Below are positions 1 through 8,199 of a DNA stretch of 64,000 nt, piece by piece (position 1 is the first letter of the stretch; every line of letters begins with the position of its first letter). A program made the position numbers and the translations under genes. The notes under the pieces are model-generated. The model made no database searches, had not been told where the DNA came from, and saw only the letters and a program-made list of their open reading frames with translations. This DNA comes from Enhydrobacter aerosaccus (GTDB lineage Bacteria > Pseudomonadota > Alphaproteobacteria > Reyranellales > Reyranellaceae). Location of the stretch: NCBI RefSeq assembly GCF_900167455.1, contig NZ_FUWJ01000001.1, positions 868,001-932,000 on the forward strand, written 5' to 3'.

Positions 1-52
1 CCAGTCGCTGGCCGGCGCCTCCGCGGAGGAGTGGGATCTCGACAAGATCTGA
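1..52 (+). CDS. C-terminal end of a gene cut by the window edge
   Basis: From base 2 one frame reads QSLAGASAEEWDLDKI and stops at TGA 50-52. The acidic, codon-biased tail resembles a real protein end, and it meets the thioesterase gene tail to tail with only three bases between. Too little is present to assign a family; the gene itself lies to the left of the window. Confidence 0.4.
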   Translation, partial: QSLAGASAEEWDLDKI

Positions 53-55
53 CGC

Positions 56-538
56 TCAGCCGCTGCGCGCCAGGCGTTCGGCCTCTTCGGACGGCGGCAT
101 CTCGACGACGTCGGCGATGGGCCGCGGGCGGCCGGTGTCGTCGATGGCGACAAAAGTGAAGACGGCGTCCGTCACCTTCACGCGCGTGCCCTGGCCCTGG
201 CGCATGGCCCAGACCTCGATCGAGAGCGTGATCGACGTCCGGCCGGTACGAAGCAGGTCGGTGTAGCAGCAGACCACGTCGCCGACGTTCACCGGCTGGC
301 GGAACACGATGCGATCGACGGCCACCGTCACGACCCGGCCGTTGGCCACGGTGGTAGCGGACATCTTCCCGGCCATGTCCATGAGGGACATGATCCAGCC
401 GCCGAAGATATCGCCCTTGGGATTGGTGTCGCTGGGCATGGCCAGGATGCGCGAGGCCAACTGGCCCCGCGGCTCCAGCGCCTCGATATCCTGCGGGCGC
501 TCCTGTCCATCGTCGCTGACATATCCGGTATCCGGCAT
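56..538 (-). CDS. Acyl-CoA thioesterase, YciA-like hotdog fold
   Basis: This 160-residue cytosolic protein is a single hotdog domain of the YciA/acyl-CoA hydrolase family, which cleaves acyl-CoA to free acid and CoA. The family signature NPKGDIFGGWIMSLMD, carrying the catalytic Asp, lies at about residues 40-55. The later VTVAVDRIVFRQPVNVGD strand is also typical. I chose the ATG at 538 because GGAGGAG sits just before it; a longer frame to 664 would add 42 residues with no family resemblance. The substrate chain length cannot be read from sequence. It is monocistronic and divergent from the PadR gene. Confidence 0.85.
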   Translation of the reverse strand: MPDTGYVSDDGQERPQDIEALEPRGQLASRILAMPSDTNPKGDIFGGWIMSLMDMAGKMSATTVANGRVVTVAVDRIVFRQPVNVGDVVCCYTDLLRTGRTSITLSIEVWAMRQGQGTRVKVTDAVFTFVAIDDTGRPRPIADVVEMPPSEEAERLARSG

Positions 539-702
539 CGGCTCCTCCGCACCATACGCTACAGGGGCGGGCGTCCTCCCGGACGGCGCCGTCCATGTTG
601 CGGCGCACCTAAGAGTCCTATCGACAGTGTAAGGCAAATCCAAGACGAATTCCGCACTGCACAATGGCAGTCGGAGGAAAAATCAAGCGCCGCTCTTGAA
701 TC

Positions 703-726
703 TGAGATGTGTTAAGATATATCTCA
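703..726. promoter_or_regulatory. Inverted repeat upstream of padR, candidate operator
   Basis: TGAGAT (703-708) and ATCTCA (721-726) form an inverted repeat with a 12-base spacer. The right half also contains the perfect palindrome AGATATATCT (715-724). It lies about 30 bases before the chosen GTG start of the PadR gene, where an autoregulatory operator would be expected. The binding role is an inference from position and symmetry. Confidence 0.45.
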
Positions 727-756
727 GTCATGTCTAAACATAGAGGAGCACATCAA

Positions 757-1386
757 GTGCGTCATTCCCATCATTATGGCCATCACCGGTTCCAGAGCCC
801 GCAGGGCGAAGGCCGGTTTGGCGACAAGATCGGCCGGCTCGCGGCGCGGTTCGGGCGGCACGGATTCGGCCACCATGGCCGGGGCCCGTGGGGCGAAGAG
901 GCGGACGAGGGCCGCGGCGGCCGCCGTCGGCGTGTCTTCGATTCCGGTGAGCTCAGGCTGGTCCTGCTCAAGCTGATCGCCGACCAGCCGCGTCACGGCT
1001 ACGAGCTGATCCGCGCGATCGAGGAACTGACCGGCGGCGCGTATGTGCCGAGCCCCGGCGTCATCTATCCGACCCTGACCATGCTGCAGGAGATGGGCCA
1101 GATTGCCGAGGCGGATGCGGAAGGGGCACGCAAGCCCTTCGCCGTGACGCCGGAGGGCACCGCCCATCTGGCCGAAAAGAAGGAGGAGGTCGAGGCGCTA
1201 TTCGCCCGCCTGGCCGAACTGGCCTCGATCCGCGAGCGCACCGACGTCGCCTCGGTTCGCCGTGCCATGCGCAACCTCAAGACGGCGTTGCTCTATCGTC
1301 TCGAGCGCGGCGACGTGAAGGCGGAGACCCAGCACGACATCGCGGCGATCCTCGACGAGGCCGCGCGCAAGATCGAGCGCCTCTGA
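757..1386 (+). CDS. PadR-family regulator with His-rich N-terminus (YqjI-like)
   Basis: The PadR winged-helix domain spans about residues 63-145 and includes RHGYELIRAIEELTGG and PSPGVIYPTL, the usual PadR DNA-binding core. A C-terminal helical dimerisation part follows. Before the domain lie about 60 residues rich in His and Gly, including HSHHYGHH and GRHGFGHHGRG, which could bind metal. E. coli YqjI, a nickel-responsive PadR repressor, has the same design. I prefer the GTG at 757, which has AGAGGAG nine bases upstream; the in-frame ATG at 730 has no ribosome site. The DUF2218 gene follows after 11 bases and is probably co-transcribed. Metal sensing is an inference. Confidence 0.8.
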   Translation: MRHSHHYGHHRFQSPQGEGRFGDKIGRLAARFGRHGFGHHGRGPWGEEADEGRGGRRRRVFDSGELRLVLLKLIADQPRHGYELIRAIEELTGGAYVPSPGVIYPTLTMLQEMGQIAEADAEGARKPFAVTPEGTAHLAEKKEEVEALFARLAELASIRERTDVASVRRAMRNLKTALLYRLERGDVKAETQHDIAAILDEAARKIERL

Positions 1387-1397
1387 GGAGGCGCTCG

Positions 1398-1790
1398 ATG
1401 CGGCAGACCTATGTCGACGTGCTGCGCAAGCGGTACCGCATCATCGATCCCCTCAGCCAAGGACGACCTTCAATGTTCATCGCCACCGTCCGCGTGCCGA
1501 CCGCGCACGCCAGCCGTTACCTCCAGCAGCTCTGCAAGCACTGGAGCCACAACCTCGCCGTCACCTTCACCGAGACCGAAGGCACGGTGACATTCCCGCG
1601 CAACGCCCGCGGTGCAGACTGGCCGGGCGACGCCACGCTGGCCCTCAAGGCGCAGCCCGACGGTCTCGACTGCCGGCTGGAAGCGAGCGCGGCGGAGCAG
1701 CGCGAGGCCCTGAAGGGCGCCGTCGCCCGACATCTCGACCGTTTCGCCTTCCGCGAGGCGCCGCTCGCCTTCGACTGGCGCGACGCCTGA
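1398..1790 (+). CDS. DUF2218 domain protein
   Basis: A DUF2218 protein: the domain begins at MFIATVRVPTAHASRYLQQL and covers almost all of the remaining 105 residues. In other proteobacteria DUF2218 is found beside or fused to siderophore-interacting (YqjH/ViuB-type) ferric reductases. Here it directly follows a YqjI-like PadR gene, so a link to metal or iron homeostasis is plausible, but its biochemical activity is unknown. AGGAGG precedes the ATG at 1398. An internal ATG at 1473, where homology starts, has a weaker AAGGA, and either start could be used. No YqjH-type reductase gene is adjacent. Confidence 0.75.
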   Translation: MRQTYVDVLRKRYRIIDPLSQGRPSMFIATVRVPTAHASRYLQQLCKHWSHNLAVTFTETEGTVTFPRNARGADWPGDATLALKAQPDGLDCRLEASAAEQREALKGAVARHLDRFAFREAPLAFDWRDA

Positions 1791-1834
1791 CGACCGACAG
1801 CAAATCGACCACAGCGTACCAGAGGAGCTTGCAA

Positions 1835-2455
1835 ATGGATGACAGGATGAAGGCCGTTCTCGCGCTCTATCACCAGCGCATGGAGAAGGAGCGCGAGGCG
1901 ATGCGCGCGGGACCGCCGCCGCACACCCTCTCCAATGCCGAGCTCGACCGCAACCTGCTGGCGGTGGGACCGGATACCGGCCGGCTGATCAACATCCTGG
2001 CTCGCAGCCTCAAGGCGCCGACCATCCTGGAGCTCGGCACGTCCTATGGCTATTCGGGCATCTGGCTGGCGGATGCCGCACGTGCCACGGGCGGCCGCGT
2101 CACGACGATGGAACTGCAGCAGTACAAGTCCGACCACGCCCGCGAGATGTCGGAGAAGGCGGGACTGTCCTCGTTCGTCGATTTCAAGGTCGGCGATGCC
2201 GTCCAGATGATCGAGGCGCTGCCGTCCGGGATCGACTTCGTTCTCGTCGATCTGTGGAAGGATCTCTACGTGCCCTGCCTGGAGGCCTTCTATCCCAAGC
2301 TCAATCCCGGTGCGATCGTGGTTGCCGACAACATGATCTTTCCCGCTTTCACCGAGGTCGCGCAGTACAGGGACGCCGTCCGGGCCAAGCCCAGGATGAC
2401 CAGCATCCTCGTCCCTGTCGGATCGGGCCTCGAGATCAGCCGCTTCGACGCCTGA
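1835..2455 (+). CDS. SAM-dependent O-methyltransferase, class I
   Basis: This 206-residue protein resembles the COMT-like/Methyltransf_24 family of cytosolic O-methyltransferases. The SAM-binding loop is ILELGTSYGYSGIWLA (about residues 67-82), followed by the acidic end of strand 2 (VTTMEL) and the FVLVDLWKDLY strand 4 motif. The final VADNMIFPA segment resembles the metal-binding DN motif of cation-dependent O-methyltransferases. ATG 1835 has AGAGGAG seven bases upstream; a TTG two codons earlier is disfavoured. The substrate is unknown. The next gene is convergent, with six bases between. Confidence 0.8.
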   Translation: MDDRMKAVLALYHQRMEKEREAMRAGPPPHTLSNAELDRNLLAVGPDTGRLINILARSLKAPTILELGTSYGYSGIWLADAARATGGRVTTMELQQYKSDHAREMSEKAGLSSFVDFKVGDAVQMIEALPSGIDFVLVDLWKDLYVPCLEAFYPKLNPGAIVVADNMIFPAFTEVAQYRDAVRAKPRMTSILVPVGSGLEISRFDA

Positions 2456-2461
2456 GGTTGC

Positions 2462-2878
2462 CTACTGCTGGATGATCCGGTCCTTGCCGTCGGGGCGCTC
2501 GGCGGTGTCGGGCGCCGGCGTCTGCAGGCCCGGGTCGCCCGGGCCCGGCCGCTGCATCCCCGGCGCGCCCATCCCCGGAGAGGGTGTGACCACGGTCATG
2601 GAATCCGGTCCGATCAGCATCTGCACCGGCTGACCGTCCTTGTCGCGGGCGCTGACGATAAAGGAGTTCGGCACGACCACGACATCCTTGAAGCCCTGCG
2701 CCACCAGCTTGTCGTGGATCTTCTGTGGCAGGCTTTGCGCGATCTGGTCGTTGGTAGCGGGGGCGGGGATCGACTCGGTCGAGCGCGGCACCGCTTGCCC
2801 CCACAGGGCGACCGGCCAAGCCAGGGCCACGGCGAGGGTCGCGCCGGTGAGCGCGGAAATGGGGTCGGGACGGAACAT
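2462..2878 (-). CDS. Small exported protein of unknown function
   Basis: This encodes 138 residues. The N-terminal ALTGATLAVALAWPVALWGQA looks like a Sec signal peptide or anchor, cut near Ala27 or Ala29. The middle part (NDQIAQSLPQKIHDKLVAQG) is a short alpha/beta region with some resemblance to PepSY-like repeats, and the C-terminal third is a Pro/Gly/Met-rich low-complexity tail. The ATG at 2878 follows AAGGAGG. A longer open frame to 3115 is a shadow of the neighbouring DUF2252 gene. I do not recognise a family; a periplasmic location is an inference. Confidence 0.65.
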   Translation of the reverse strand: MFRPDPISALTGATLAVALAWPVALWGQAVPRSTESIPAPATNDQIAQSLPQKIHDKLVAQGFKDVVVVPNSFIVSARDKDGQPVQMLIGPDSMTVVTPSPGMGAPGMQRPGPGDPGLQTPAPDTAERPDGKDRIIQQ

Positions 2879-2966
2879 GACGTTCCTCCTTGGGTTGGGG
2901 TTCTCCTGTACGAACGACGCAGCCGCCGCGGCGTTGCCCTGAAACCGCCGGCCCCCGCGGGAACCT

Positions 2967-4469
2967 CTAGCCCGGCGGCACCGTCTCCAGCGATGCGGAG
3001 ATGCGTCCCGCGCGCCGGGCCGCCGCGAAGCGGTCATGGTCGCGTTCGGTCTGCTCCAGGTAGGCCAGGGCGAACCGGCCGATCGCTTCGTCGAGCGTGT
3101 CGCCCTTGCCGACATAGCCTGCCATCATCGCCGCATCGCCCGACTTGGCATGCGCCAGGGCCAGGGCCCAGCCACACAGCCGGCAATAGCTGGCGAAGCC
3201 GTCGAGCGTTTCCGTCACGCCCTCGCCGAAGCGGGCACCGCCCTTCATGTCGGCGAGCTGGCGCACGTAGAACTGGCGGCCGTAGGTGGAGTCGCCCCAG
3301 CCGAGGAAGATGTCGGGTGCGCCCTGCGTCAGCCGCTGGCCGACGACGACGCGCTGGCCCTGATGCGTATAGGGCAGGCTGATCGGCGCATACGGCGCCA
3401 GTACCGAGCGCTGCGCCTCCTTGATCTGCAGGAACAGCGGATCGTCGTCATCCAGCCCTTGCAGGAAAGCAACCCAGCAGCTCGTGCCGACGCTACCCAC
3501 GCCCACCACCTTGCGCGCCACATCGACGAGGCGATAGCGCGACATCAGCCGCTTGCGATCGTCGGGCAGGGAATGGAAGTAGCTCCTGAGCACGTCGTCG
3601 ATGACCTCGGCCATCGGCACGCCGTCCTCGCGATGCGTCTCGCGCACCAGCACTGGCGCGATCTCGATCAGGCGATGTTGGCCGGCGACATCCTCGGTCA
3701 GCTTGTCGAGCGAGCGGATATGGCCCTTGGCCCGGGCCTTGTCGAAGATCGCCTCGATCTGCGTCCGCAGTCGCGGGGAGGCGGCATCGAGGATCGTGCG
3801 ATCGTCGATCTCGTCGTACCAGACCTCGAGGAACGGCATCTCCGCGTAGCCGCGCAGCCGCTCGCGCCAGGACGCGACGGCGGCGCGCGCCGCTTCCTCG
3901 GCGCCGACGCGGTCGGCGCCCATGTCGCTCGCGGCGACGGCGGCGCTGGCGGCCAGTCGCTTTAGGTCCCACTCCCACGGTCCGGGATGGACCTCGTCGA
4001 AATCGTTGATGGCGAAGATCAGCTTGCGCTCGGCCGAGGCGAAGACGCCGAAATTGGCGACGTGCATGTCGCCGCAGGCGACCACGTTCAGCCCGGTCGC
4101 CGGTGTGGTGGCGAGATCGGCCGCCATCACAGCGGCCGCGCCGCGCAGGAAGGTGAAGGGCGAGGCCAGCATGCGTGCGTTACGCAGCGGCACCAGCTTC
4201 TGCACCCGGGTCGCGTTCTGCGCCATCAGGATGTCGACCGGATCGGCGCGATCGGCTCTGGGCGTCCAGGCGGCGTGGCTGGTGCGCGGCACCGTCTTGC
4301 GCAGCTGCCGCCCCATCTCCATCCGCTCCGCCCGCGAGGGCCGGGACCCGGTAAAGTTCTGCAGCGACCCGAGCTGGTCGCGATGCGAGAGGAAGCCGAA
4401 GAAATCCTGATCGATGTTGTTCTTGGGAGCCGAAGACATTGTTCGATCTACGGCGTTCCGGTCACGCAT
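2967..4469 (-). CDS. DUF2252 family protein
   Basis: A 500-residue DUF2252 protein at the usual family length. DUF2252 proteins have a protein-kinase/APH-like fold and no settled activity. Recognisable elements are RTSHAAWTP near residue 65, VACGDMHVANFGVF near 155, and FAINDFDEVHPGPWEWDLKR near 178, which resembles the catalytic loop and metal motif of APH kinases. The ATG at 4469 overlaps the last codons of the upstream dehydrogenase gene by eight bases, implying translational coupling. An alternative start is Met11 at 4439, but neither start has a strong ribosome site. Confidence 0.85.
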   Translation of the reverse strand: MRDRNAVDRTMSSAPKNNIDQDFFGFLSHRDQLGSLQNFTGSRPSRAERMEMGRQLRKTVPRTSHAAWTPRADRADPVDILMAQNATRVQKLVPLRNARMLASPFTFLRGAAAVMAADLATTPATGLNVVACGDMHVANFGVFASAERKLIFAINDFDEVHPGPWEWDLKRLAASAAVAASDMGADRVGAEEAARAAVASWRERLRGYAEMPFLEVWYDEIDDRTILDAASPRLRTQIEAIFDKARAKGHIRSLDKLTEDVAGQHRLIEIAPVLVRETHREDGVPMAEVIDDVLRSYFHSLPDDRKRLMSRYRLVDVARKVVGVGSVGTSCWVAFLQGLDDDDPLFLQIKEAQRSVLAPYAPISLPYTHQGQRVVVGQRLTQGAPDIFLGWGDSTYGRQFYVRQLADMKGGARFGEGVTETLDGFASYCRLCGWALALAHAKSGDAAMMAGYVGKGDTLDEAIGRFALAYLEQTERDHDRFAAARRAGRISASLETVPPG

Positions 4470-5538
4470 TCGCCCCGTGGATCGCGGCGATCACGGCCGC
4501 CGTCACGTCGGCGGTGCGGGCGGTGCCGCCGAGATCGGGGGTATGGAAGCGCTTGTCGGCGGTGACGCGCTCGATGGCGCCCATCAGGCGGGCCGAGGCC
4601 GTGGGCTCGCCGAGATGGTCGAGCAGCATCACCGCCGACCAGAAGGTGCCGATCGGGTTGGCGATGCCCTTGCCCATGATGTCGAAGGCCGAGCCATGGA
4701 TGGGTTCGAACATGGACGGAAAGGTGCGCTCGGGATTGAGGTTGGCGGTCGGCGCGATGCCGAGCGATCCGGCCAGCGCGGCGGCGAGATCCGACAGGAT
4801 GTCGGCATGCAGGTTGGTCGCCACCACCGTGTCGATGCTGGCCGGCCGCATCACCATGCGCATGGTCATGGCGTCGACCAGCATCTTGTCCCAGGTGACG
4901 TCGGGGAACTCGCGCGCGATCTCGGCCGCGATCTCGTCCCACATCACCATGGCGTGACGCTGGGCGTTCGATTTCGTCACCACGGTGAGCAGCTTGCGCG
5001 GCCGCGACTGCGCCAGCCGGAAGGCGAAGCGCATGATCCGCTCGACGCCGGCGCGGGTGAACATGGCGACATCCGTTGCCGCTTCGAGCGGCGAGCCCTG
5101 ATGGACGCGCCCGCCGACGCCGGCATACTCGCCCTCCGAGTTCTCGCGCACGATCACCCAGTCGAGTTCCTTGTCGTTGACCGCGCGCAGCGGCGAGGTG
5201 ATGCCGGGCAGGACGCGCGTCGGCCGCACGTTGGCATACTGGTCGAACGGCTGGCAGATGGCGAGCCGCAGGCCCCACAGCGTGATGTGGTCGGGAATGT
5301 CGGGATGGCCGGCGGAACCGAACAGGATGGCGTCGTGATGCCGGATCAGCTCGCGGCCGTTCTCCGGCATCATGCGGCCGTGCTTCTTGTAGTAGTCGCC
5401 GCCCCAGTCGAAGGTATCGATGCGGAAATCGAACGTGCCGACGCGCTTGGCCAGCGCGTTCAGGACCTCGGTCCCCGCGGAGACGACCTCGCCGCCGATG
5501 CCGTCACCGGGAATGGCCGCGATCCTGTAGGTCTTCAT
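4462..5538 (-). CDS. Tartrate/D-malate/isopropylmalate-type decarboxylating dehydrogenase
   Basis: A 358-residue beta-decarboxylating dehydrogenase of the isocitrate/isopropylmalate family, using NAD and Mg or Mn to oxidise and decarboxylate a 2-hydroxyacid. It opens with IAAIPGDGIGGEV. It has the substrate loop RPTRVLPGITSPL, VRENSEGEYAG, the metal-binding VDAMTMRMV and the cofactor motif FEPIHGSAFDI. These features fit the TtuC/DmlA branch (tartrate or D-malate dehydrogenase) better than LeuB, whose leu operon partners are absent. The ATG at 5538 has GGAGA upstream. It overlaps the DUF2252 gene and lies downstream of an alpha/beta hydrolase on the same strand. Exact substrate is uncertain. 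Confidence 0.85.
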   Translation of the reverse strand: MKTYRIAAIPGDGIGGEVVSAGTEVLNALAKRVGTFDFRIDTFDWGGDYYKKHGRMMPENGRELIRHHDAILFGSAGHPDIPDHITLWGLRLAICQPFDQYANVRPTRVLPGITSPLRAVNDKELDWVIVRENSEGEYAGVGGRVHQGSPLEAATDVAMFTRAGVERIMRFAFRLAQSRPRKLLTVVTKSNAQRHAMVMWDEIAAEIAREFPDVTWDKMLVDAMTMRMVMRPASIDTVVATNLHADILSDLAAALAGSLGIAPTANLNPERTFPSMFEPIHGSAFDIMGKGIANPIGTFWSAVMLLDHLGEPTASARLMGAIERVTADKRFHTPDLGGTARTADVTAAVIAAIHGANA

Positions 5539-5607
5539 CTCGAATCTCCATGAGTCGTCGGGACCGCCATCGGGTCCGGGAATGTGCAAGCCATTGAGGG
5601 ACGGGTT

Positions 5608-6393
5608 CTAGTCCGCCGCTGCGCGATGCCCGACGGCAGCGCTCGCCGCCGGCTCGTTCGCCTTCAGGAAGGTCCGGATGTGCCGTACCGCCAGCGGGAT
5701 CTTCTCCTTCACGTCCTTCCAGGGATACATCGAGACCTGCGCGTTGGGCGCCAGCATCGCCGATTCCATCGCCACCGCGTAGGGGTGGGGCGGGATGTCG
5801 TCGGGCAGGATCAGGACCGGCGTGTGGCAGGCGCGCACGAAGTCGCGCGTCACGGTGAACACGAAGTCGGCGCGGTCGCGATACATGGCGGTGAGGAACG
5901 CGCTGACCTGGTCCAGGGTGATGTCGGGCCGCTTGGCCGTGATCTTCGGCCCCCAGTTGGCGATGTTGTTCTGGTAGAACTGGTCGGGCAGCTCGGGCCG
6001 ATGACCGCTCGGCTGCGTCAGCACCGCGGCGACCACGCGATCGGGCGCGCGTTTCAGCAGATTCCAGATGAACGGCCCGCCGATGCAGTAGCCCAGCACC
6101 ATGAACTGGCGGATGCCGAGATGGTCCATCAGGCCGAGATGGTCGTCGGTGAAGGAGTCCCAGGGCCGGTCGGCCTCGAGCGGACCGGACGACTGGCCGT
6201 CGGGTGCATTGCGCAGATCGGCGCCGATGCAGCGATAGCGGTCCTTCAGCTCCTTCATGGCATTGAACGGATGGGTGGCGTCGAGCCCGGCGATGGTCGA
6301 GTTCAGGCCGCCGCCCGGAATGACCAGCAGCGGGAAGCCGGAACCCATCTCCTCGTAATGGATGCGGACGGGGCCTCGTTCATAAATGGGCAT
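5608..6393 (-). CDS. Alpha/beta hydrolase with Cys at the nucleophile elbow
   Basis: This 261-residue single-domain alpha/beta hydrolase has an oxyanion region VIPGGGLNS (about residues 24-32). The nucleophile elbow at residues 101-106 reads GYCIGG, with Cys103 where Ser normally sits. Cys nucleophiles are known in dienelactone hydrolases. A candidate acid lies in LILPDDIPPHPYA, which also holds a His; the usual late catalytic His is not obvious. AGGAGG precedes the ATG at 6393. It lies on the same strand upstream of the dehydrogenase gene, with 69 bases between, and may share its transcript. The substrate is unknown. Confidence 0.8.
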   Translation of the reverse strand: MPIYERGPVRIHYEEMGSGFPLLVIPGGGLNSTIAGLDATHPFNAMKELKDRYRCIGADLRNAPDGQSSGPLEADRPWDSFTDDHLGLMDHLGIRQFMVLGYCIGGPFIWNLLKRAPDRVVAAVLTQPSGHRPELPDQFYQNNIANWGPKITAKRPDITLDQVSAFLTAMYRDRADFVFTVTRDFVRACHTPVLILPDDIPPHPYAVAMESAMLAPNAQVSMYPWKDVKEKIPLAVRHIRTFLKANEPAASAAVGHRAAAD

Positions 6394-6481
6394 GGGCGAT
6401 TCCTCCTGCGCCGCATGGTGGCACGGGCCGGGGAGGGGGTGAAGGTTTGATTGACGCCAGCCCTCGAAGCCGCCTTGTCCG

Positions 6482-6499
6482 CCATCAACTCTTCGTCAG
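6482..6499. repeat. 18-bp repeat, copy A (left of ABC-2 operon)
   Basis: CCATCAACTCTTCGTCAG at 6482-6499 differs by one base from 9310-9327. The two copies lie in direct orientation on either side of the ABC-2 exporter operon. A related site sits at 44629-44646. Copy A lies about 90 bases upstream of the alpha/beta hydrolase start. Function is unknown; a shared operator or dispersed intergenic repeat are both possible. Confidence 0.45.
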
Positions 6500-6562
6500 A
6501 GACACCGACTGTCGGTAGGGTGTGATGAGACGACCTGCTGCGCCGGCGGCCTCTGTGCCAGA

Positions 6563-7372
6563 TCAACTGCCTGAGGAGGCGTAACGTGCCATGCCGGCCC
6601 GCCAGGCGAGGAACGCAAGCGCCAGGAAGATGAATCCCGCGGCCGGTGTCAGTGGCAGAAGCCAGTCCGGCGCGCCAAGGGGATCGGGCCGCTTCAGGAC
6701 CGCAAGCACCGGGTAATAGGCCACGCAGGCGAGCGGCACCGCGAATGTCAGCAGACGCCGGAACCAGGCCGCGTAGATGTTGAGCGGATACTGCGCAGCC
6801 TGGACACCGCCGTAGCTGATGACGTTCGCAACCTCCAGGCTTTCGACCGTCCAGAAGGCGAGCGTGGCCTGCAGCACGAGGATTCCTGCGAACAGAGCCA
6901 CGCCGCCCGCAACGGCCCAGATGGCTGTCACGATCGTGCTCACGTCCCAGGCGATCGGCACGAGACGCGTTGACAGGATCAGGACCAGCGAGCCCTGCAG
7001 CAACCGTCCCAGCCGCGAAAGCCTCACTTCGTGGCCGGCAAGCTGCAGGGCGGCGGCGCGTGGCCGTAACAGCAGGCGGTCGAAGGCGCCCGTGCGTACG
7101 AACTCTGTCCCGAAGACCTCGAAGCCGCGGGTCAGCAGGTCGGCAACCGAGAACATGATGTTGACCAAGGCATAAAACAGGGCGGCTTCGCCAAACGACC
7201 AACCTCCGACCGGACCGAAGCGGGCGAACAGCGCGTAGACGGCCAGGATCTCGATCGCCGTTGCCGCACAGTGGCCCGCCGTGAGCATCAGGGTCGATGC
7301 CGGATACTGTGCCTGGGCCCGGAGGGAAGCGGCGACATAGCGGGCATAGAGGGCAAGCGCATTCACGATCAT
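6563..7372 (-). CDS. ABC-2 type exporter permease (COG3694-like)
   Basis: A 269-residue integral membrane protein with about six hydrophobic segments, beginning LYARYVAASLRAQAQYP. It resembles the second permease of the COG4586/4587/3694 exporter family. The region ALFYALVNIMFSVADLL and the loop FVRTGAFDRLLLRPRA are typical of that family. The ATG at 7372 overlaps the stop of the preceding permease by four bases (ATGA), so the two are translationally coupled. It is the last gene of a three-gene operon. The substrate is unknown; related systems have been linked to export of toxic compounds. Confidence 0.85.
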   Translation of the reverse strand: MIVNALALYARYVAASLRAQAQYPASTLMLTAGHCAATAIEILAVYALFARFGPVGGWSFGEAALFYALVNIMFSVADLLTRGFEVFGTEFVRTGAFDRLLLRPRAAALQLAGHEVRLSRLGRLLQGSLVLILSTRLVPIAWDVSTIVTAIWAVAGGVALFAGILVLQATLAFWTVESLEVANVISYGGVQAAQYPLNIYAAWFRRLLTFAVPLACVAYYPVLAVLKRPDPLGAPDWLLPLTPAAGFIFLALAFLAWRAGMARYASSGS

Positions 7373-8199
7373 CCCCCCTGCATTTCGAGCCGGCGCATCA
7401 TGCGACCCATGGCGAGGCGGCCGACGCCGATCAGCACCAGGGTCCAGGCGGCCTGCAGCGCCAATCCCTGCGCCGCTTGCATGCCGTGCAGGTCCGCAAA
7501 GTAGATCCGGAACGGGATATCGACGAGGCCGGCCAGCGGCTGCAGGTGCAATAGAAGGCGCGCTTCGTCCGGGAAGAAGTCGAGCGGCAGCAGGCTGCCG
7601 GAAAAGACGATCACAAGCGGGGCGAGAACGGCGTTCACGCCGCGCTCGTTGAGGCTTGCCGCGACAACGATATTGGCCAACGTGAGAATCGACGCGCTCA
7701 AGGCGACCATGAGCACGAAAGCCGGTACGAACAGAAGAGCGGCCGCGAGACCTGTGGGCGGTCGCCATGACCAGGCCTCCAGGCCGACGCACGGCAGCAC
7801 GATGGCAGCCGCCAACACCATCAGCGCCGCACGCGGCATGACCCGGGCAAGCATCCAGCCCAGGGTGCGCACATACCAGTAAGCATAGGTATCGAGCGGC
7901 CGGAGTCGGTCGTAGCCGACGGCGCCGCTGCGCACGGCCTGGCCGATCTCCGGGTCGGCGAGCCAGGGCATCAATGCCAGCAGCGCCTGGCCGAGCCAGA
8001 CATAGGTGACGGCATTGGCAAGGCTGATCGGCGCCGCCGCTGCATTGGCGCCATAGAAAGCGGCAAAGACCATGATGCGAATACCGCCCCACCAGCACTG
8101 CGTCGCAAACCCCGCCAAGGCTGCCGTGCGATATTGCAGCATGAGCTGGAAGCGGGCGCGAAGAGCCGCAAGATAGGGGCGAGGGGCGCGCATCGTCAT
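7369..8199 (-). CDS. ABC-2 type exporter permease (COG4587-like)
   Basis: A 276-residue membrane protein with about six transmembrane segments, the first permease of the operon. The segment AVRSGAVGYDRLRPLDTYAYW between the second and third hydrophobic parts parallels the TGAFDRLLLRP loop of its partner. This paired loop is characteristic of the family. Its start overlaps the ATPase stop by four bases and its end overlaps the next permease by four bases, giving a tightly coupled ATPase-permease-permease operon. A second ATG two codons inside (8193) is an alternative start. Confidence 0.85.
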   Translation of the reverse strand: MTMRAPRPYLAALRARFQLMLQYRTAALAGFATQCWWGGIRIMVFAAFYGANAAAAPISLANAVTYVWLGQALLALMPWLADPEIGQAVRSGAVGYDRLRPLDTYAYWYVRTLGWMLARVMPRAALMVLAAAIVLPCVGLEAWSWRPPTGLAAALLFVPAFVLMVALSASILTLANIVVAASLNERGVNAVLAPLVIVFSGSLLPLDFFPDEARLLLHLQPLAGLVDIPFRIYFADLHGMQAAQGLALQAAWTLVLIGVGRLAMGRMMRRLEMQGG

